This document shows, one piece after another, positions 22,155 to 22,201 of a DNA stretch of 22,201 nucleotides. The notes below the pieces were generated by a model. That model ran no database searches and was not told the DNA's origin. It saw nothing but the letters and a program-made list of their open reading frames with translations. The first letter of the stretch is position 1. Each line of letters starts with the position of its first letter. The position numbers were made by a program, and so were the translations under genes. This DNA comes from Nitrospirota bacterium (GTDB lineage Bacteria > Nitrospirota > Nitrospiria > Nitrospirales > UBA8639): assembly GCA_029865515.1 (NCBI GenBank), contig JAOUGQ010000013.1, positions 1 through 22,201 on the forward strand. Reading direction: 5' to 3'.

Positions 22155-22201
22155 ATGACAATGAGTGTGGAAAAAAAGGCGTCTTTCATGTCTTGGTGGT
22201 G
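22155..22201 (+). CDS. Possible start of the next gene (partial)
   Basis: ATG 22155 opens a frame (MTMSVEKKASFMSWW) that is still open at the right edge. A second ATG follows at 22161. There is no clear Shine-Dalgarno. It is 53 nt after the NuoL-like stop and in the same direction, so it could be the next operon member, but 15 residues cannot identify it. Confidence 0.3.
   Translation, partial: MTMSVEKKASFMSWW

Overview
The window is a compact, roughly 50% GC bacterial chromosome segment. The likely source is a Nitrospira-like member of Nitrospirota, possibly marine. This is inference from the combination of a long DabA/DUF2309 protein beside an Mbh-ordered Mrp antiporter, a Na+/H+ antiporter NhaB and moderate GC; no rRNA or other taxonomic marker is present.

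Left part (1-5623, all + strand): the tail of an unidentified gene, then nhaB, whose apparent N-terminal coding segment carries an in-frame TAG at 226-228. After a 514-bp gap comes a two-component pair: a membrane histidine kinase (CHASE3-HAMP-PAS-HisKA-HATPase) and, 3 nt later, an NtrC-type sigma54-activating response regulator. Positions 5624-6924 are almost gene-free but hold a 30-residue single-span membrane microprotein on the minus strand with a perfect AGGAGG ribosome site.

Middle part (6925-12139): a PriA-family protein that keeps all eight zinc cysteines but has lost every recognisable helicase/ATPase motif. It converges on four minus-strand genes: a small membrane protein, a parallel beta-helix protein, an unrecognised protein, and a DUF2294/MpsC protein.

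Right part (12150-22101, + strand): an inorganic-carbon/sodium energetics module. dabA (MpsB, DUF2309) with intact zinc ligands is followed by a tightly overlapping Mrp/Mbh-type antiporter operon in the order E-F-G-(MbhD/MbhE-like, i.e. MrpA C-domain)-B-C-D-NuoL/MrpA-N-domain. The last gene, which could serve as MrpA N-domain or as DabB/MpsA, carries four tandem 27-residue repeats. Together with the divergent mpsC this resembles the MpsABC/DabAB bicarbonate uptake system joined to a complete multisubunit cation/proton antiporter.

The most interesting signal is a pair of look-alike transcription starts and leaders before dabA and before mrpE. Each has a TTGnGG -35, an 18-nt spacer ending CTTGA, a TATAAG -10 with extended TG, then about 206-209 nt ending in an intrinsic terminator whose 5' arm begins with the same word ACAAGCCAAC. 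They look like paired attenuators, riboswitch-like leaders or small RNAs controlling the carbon module.
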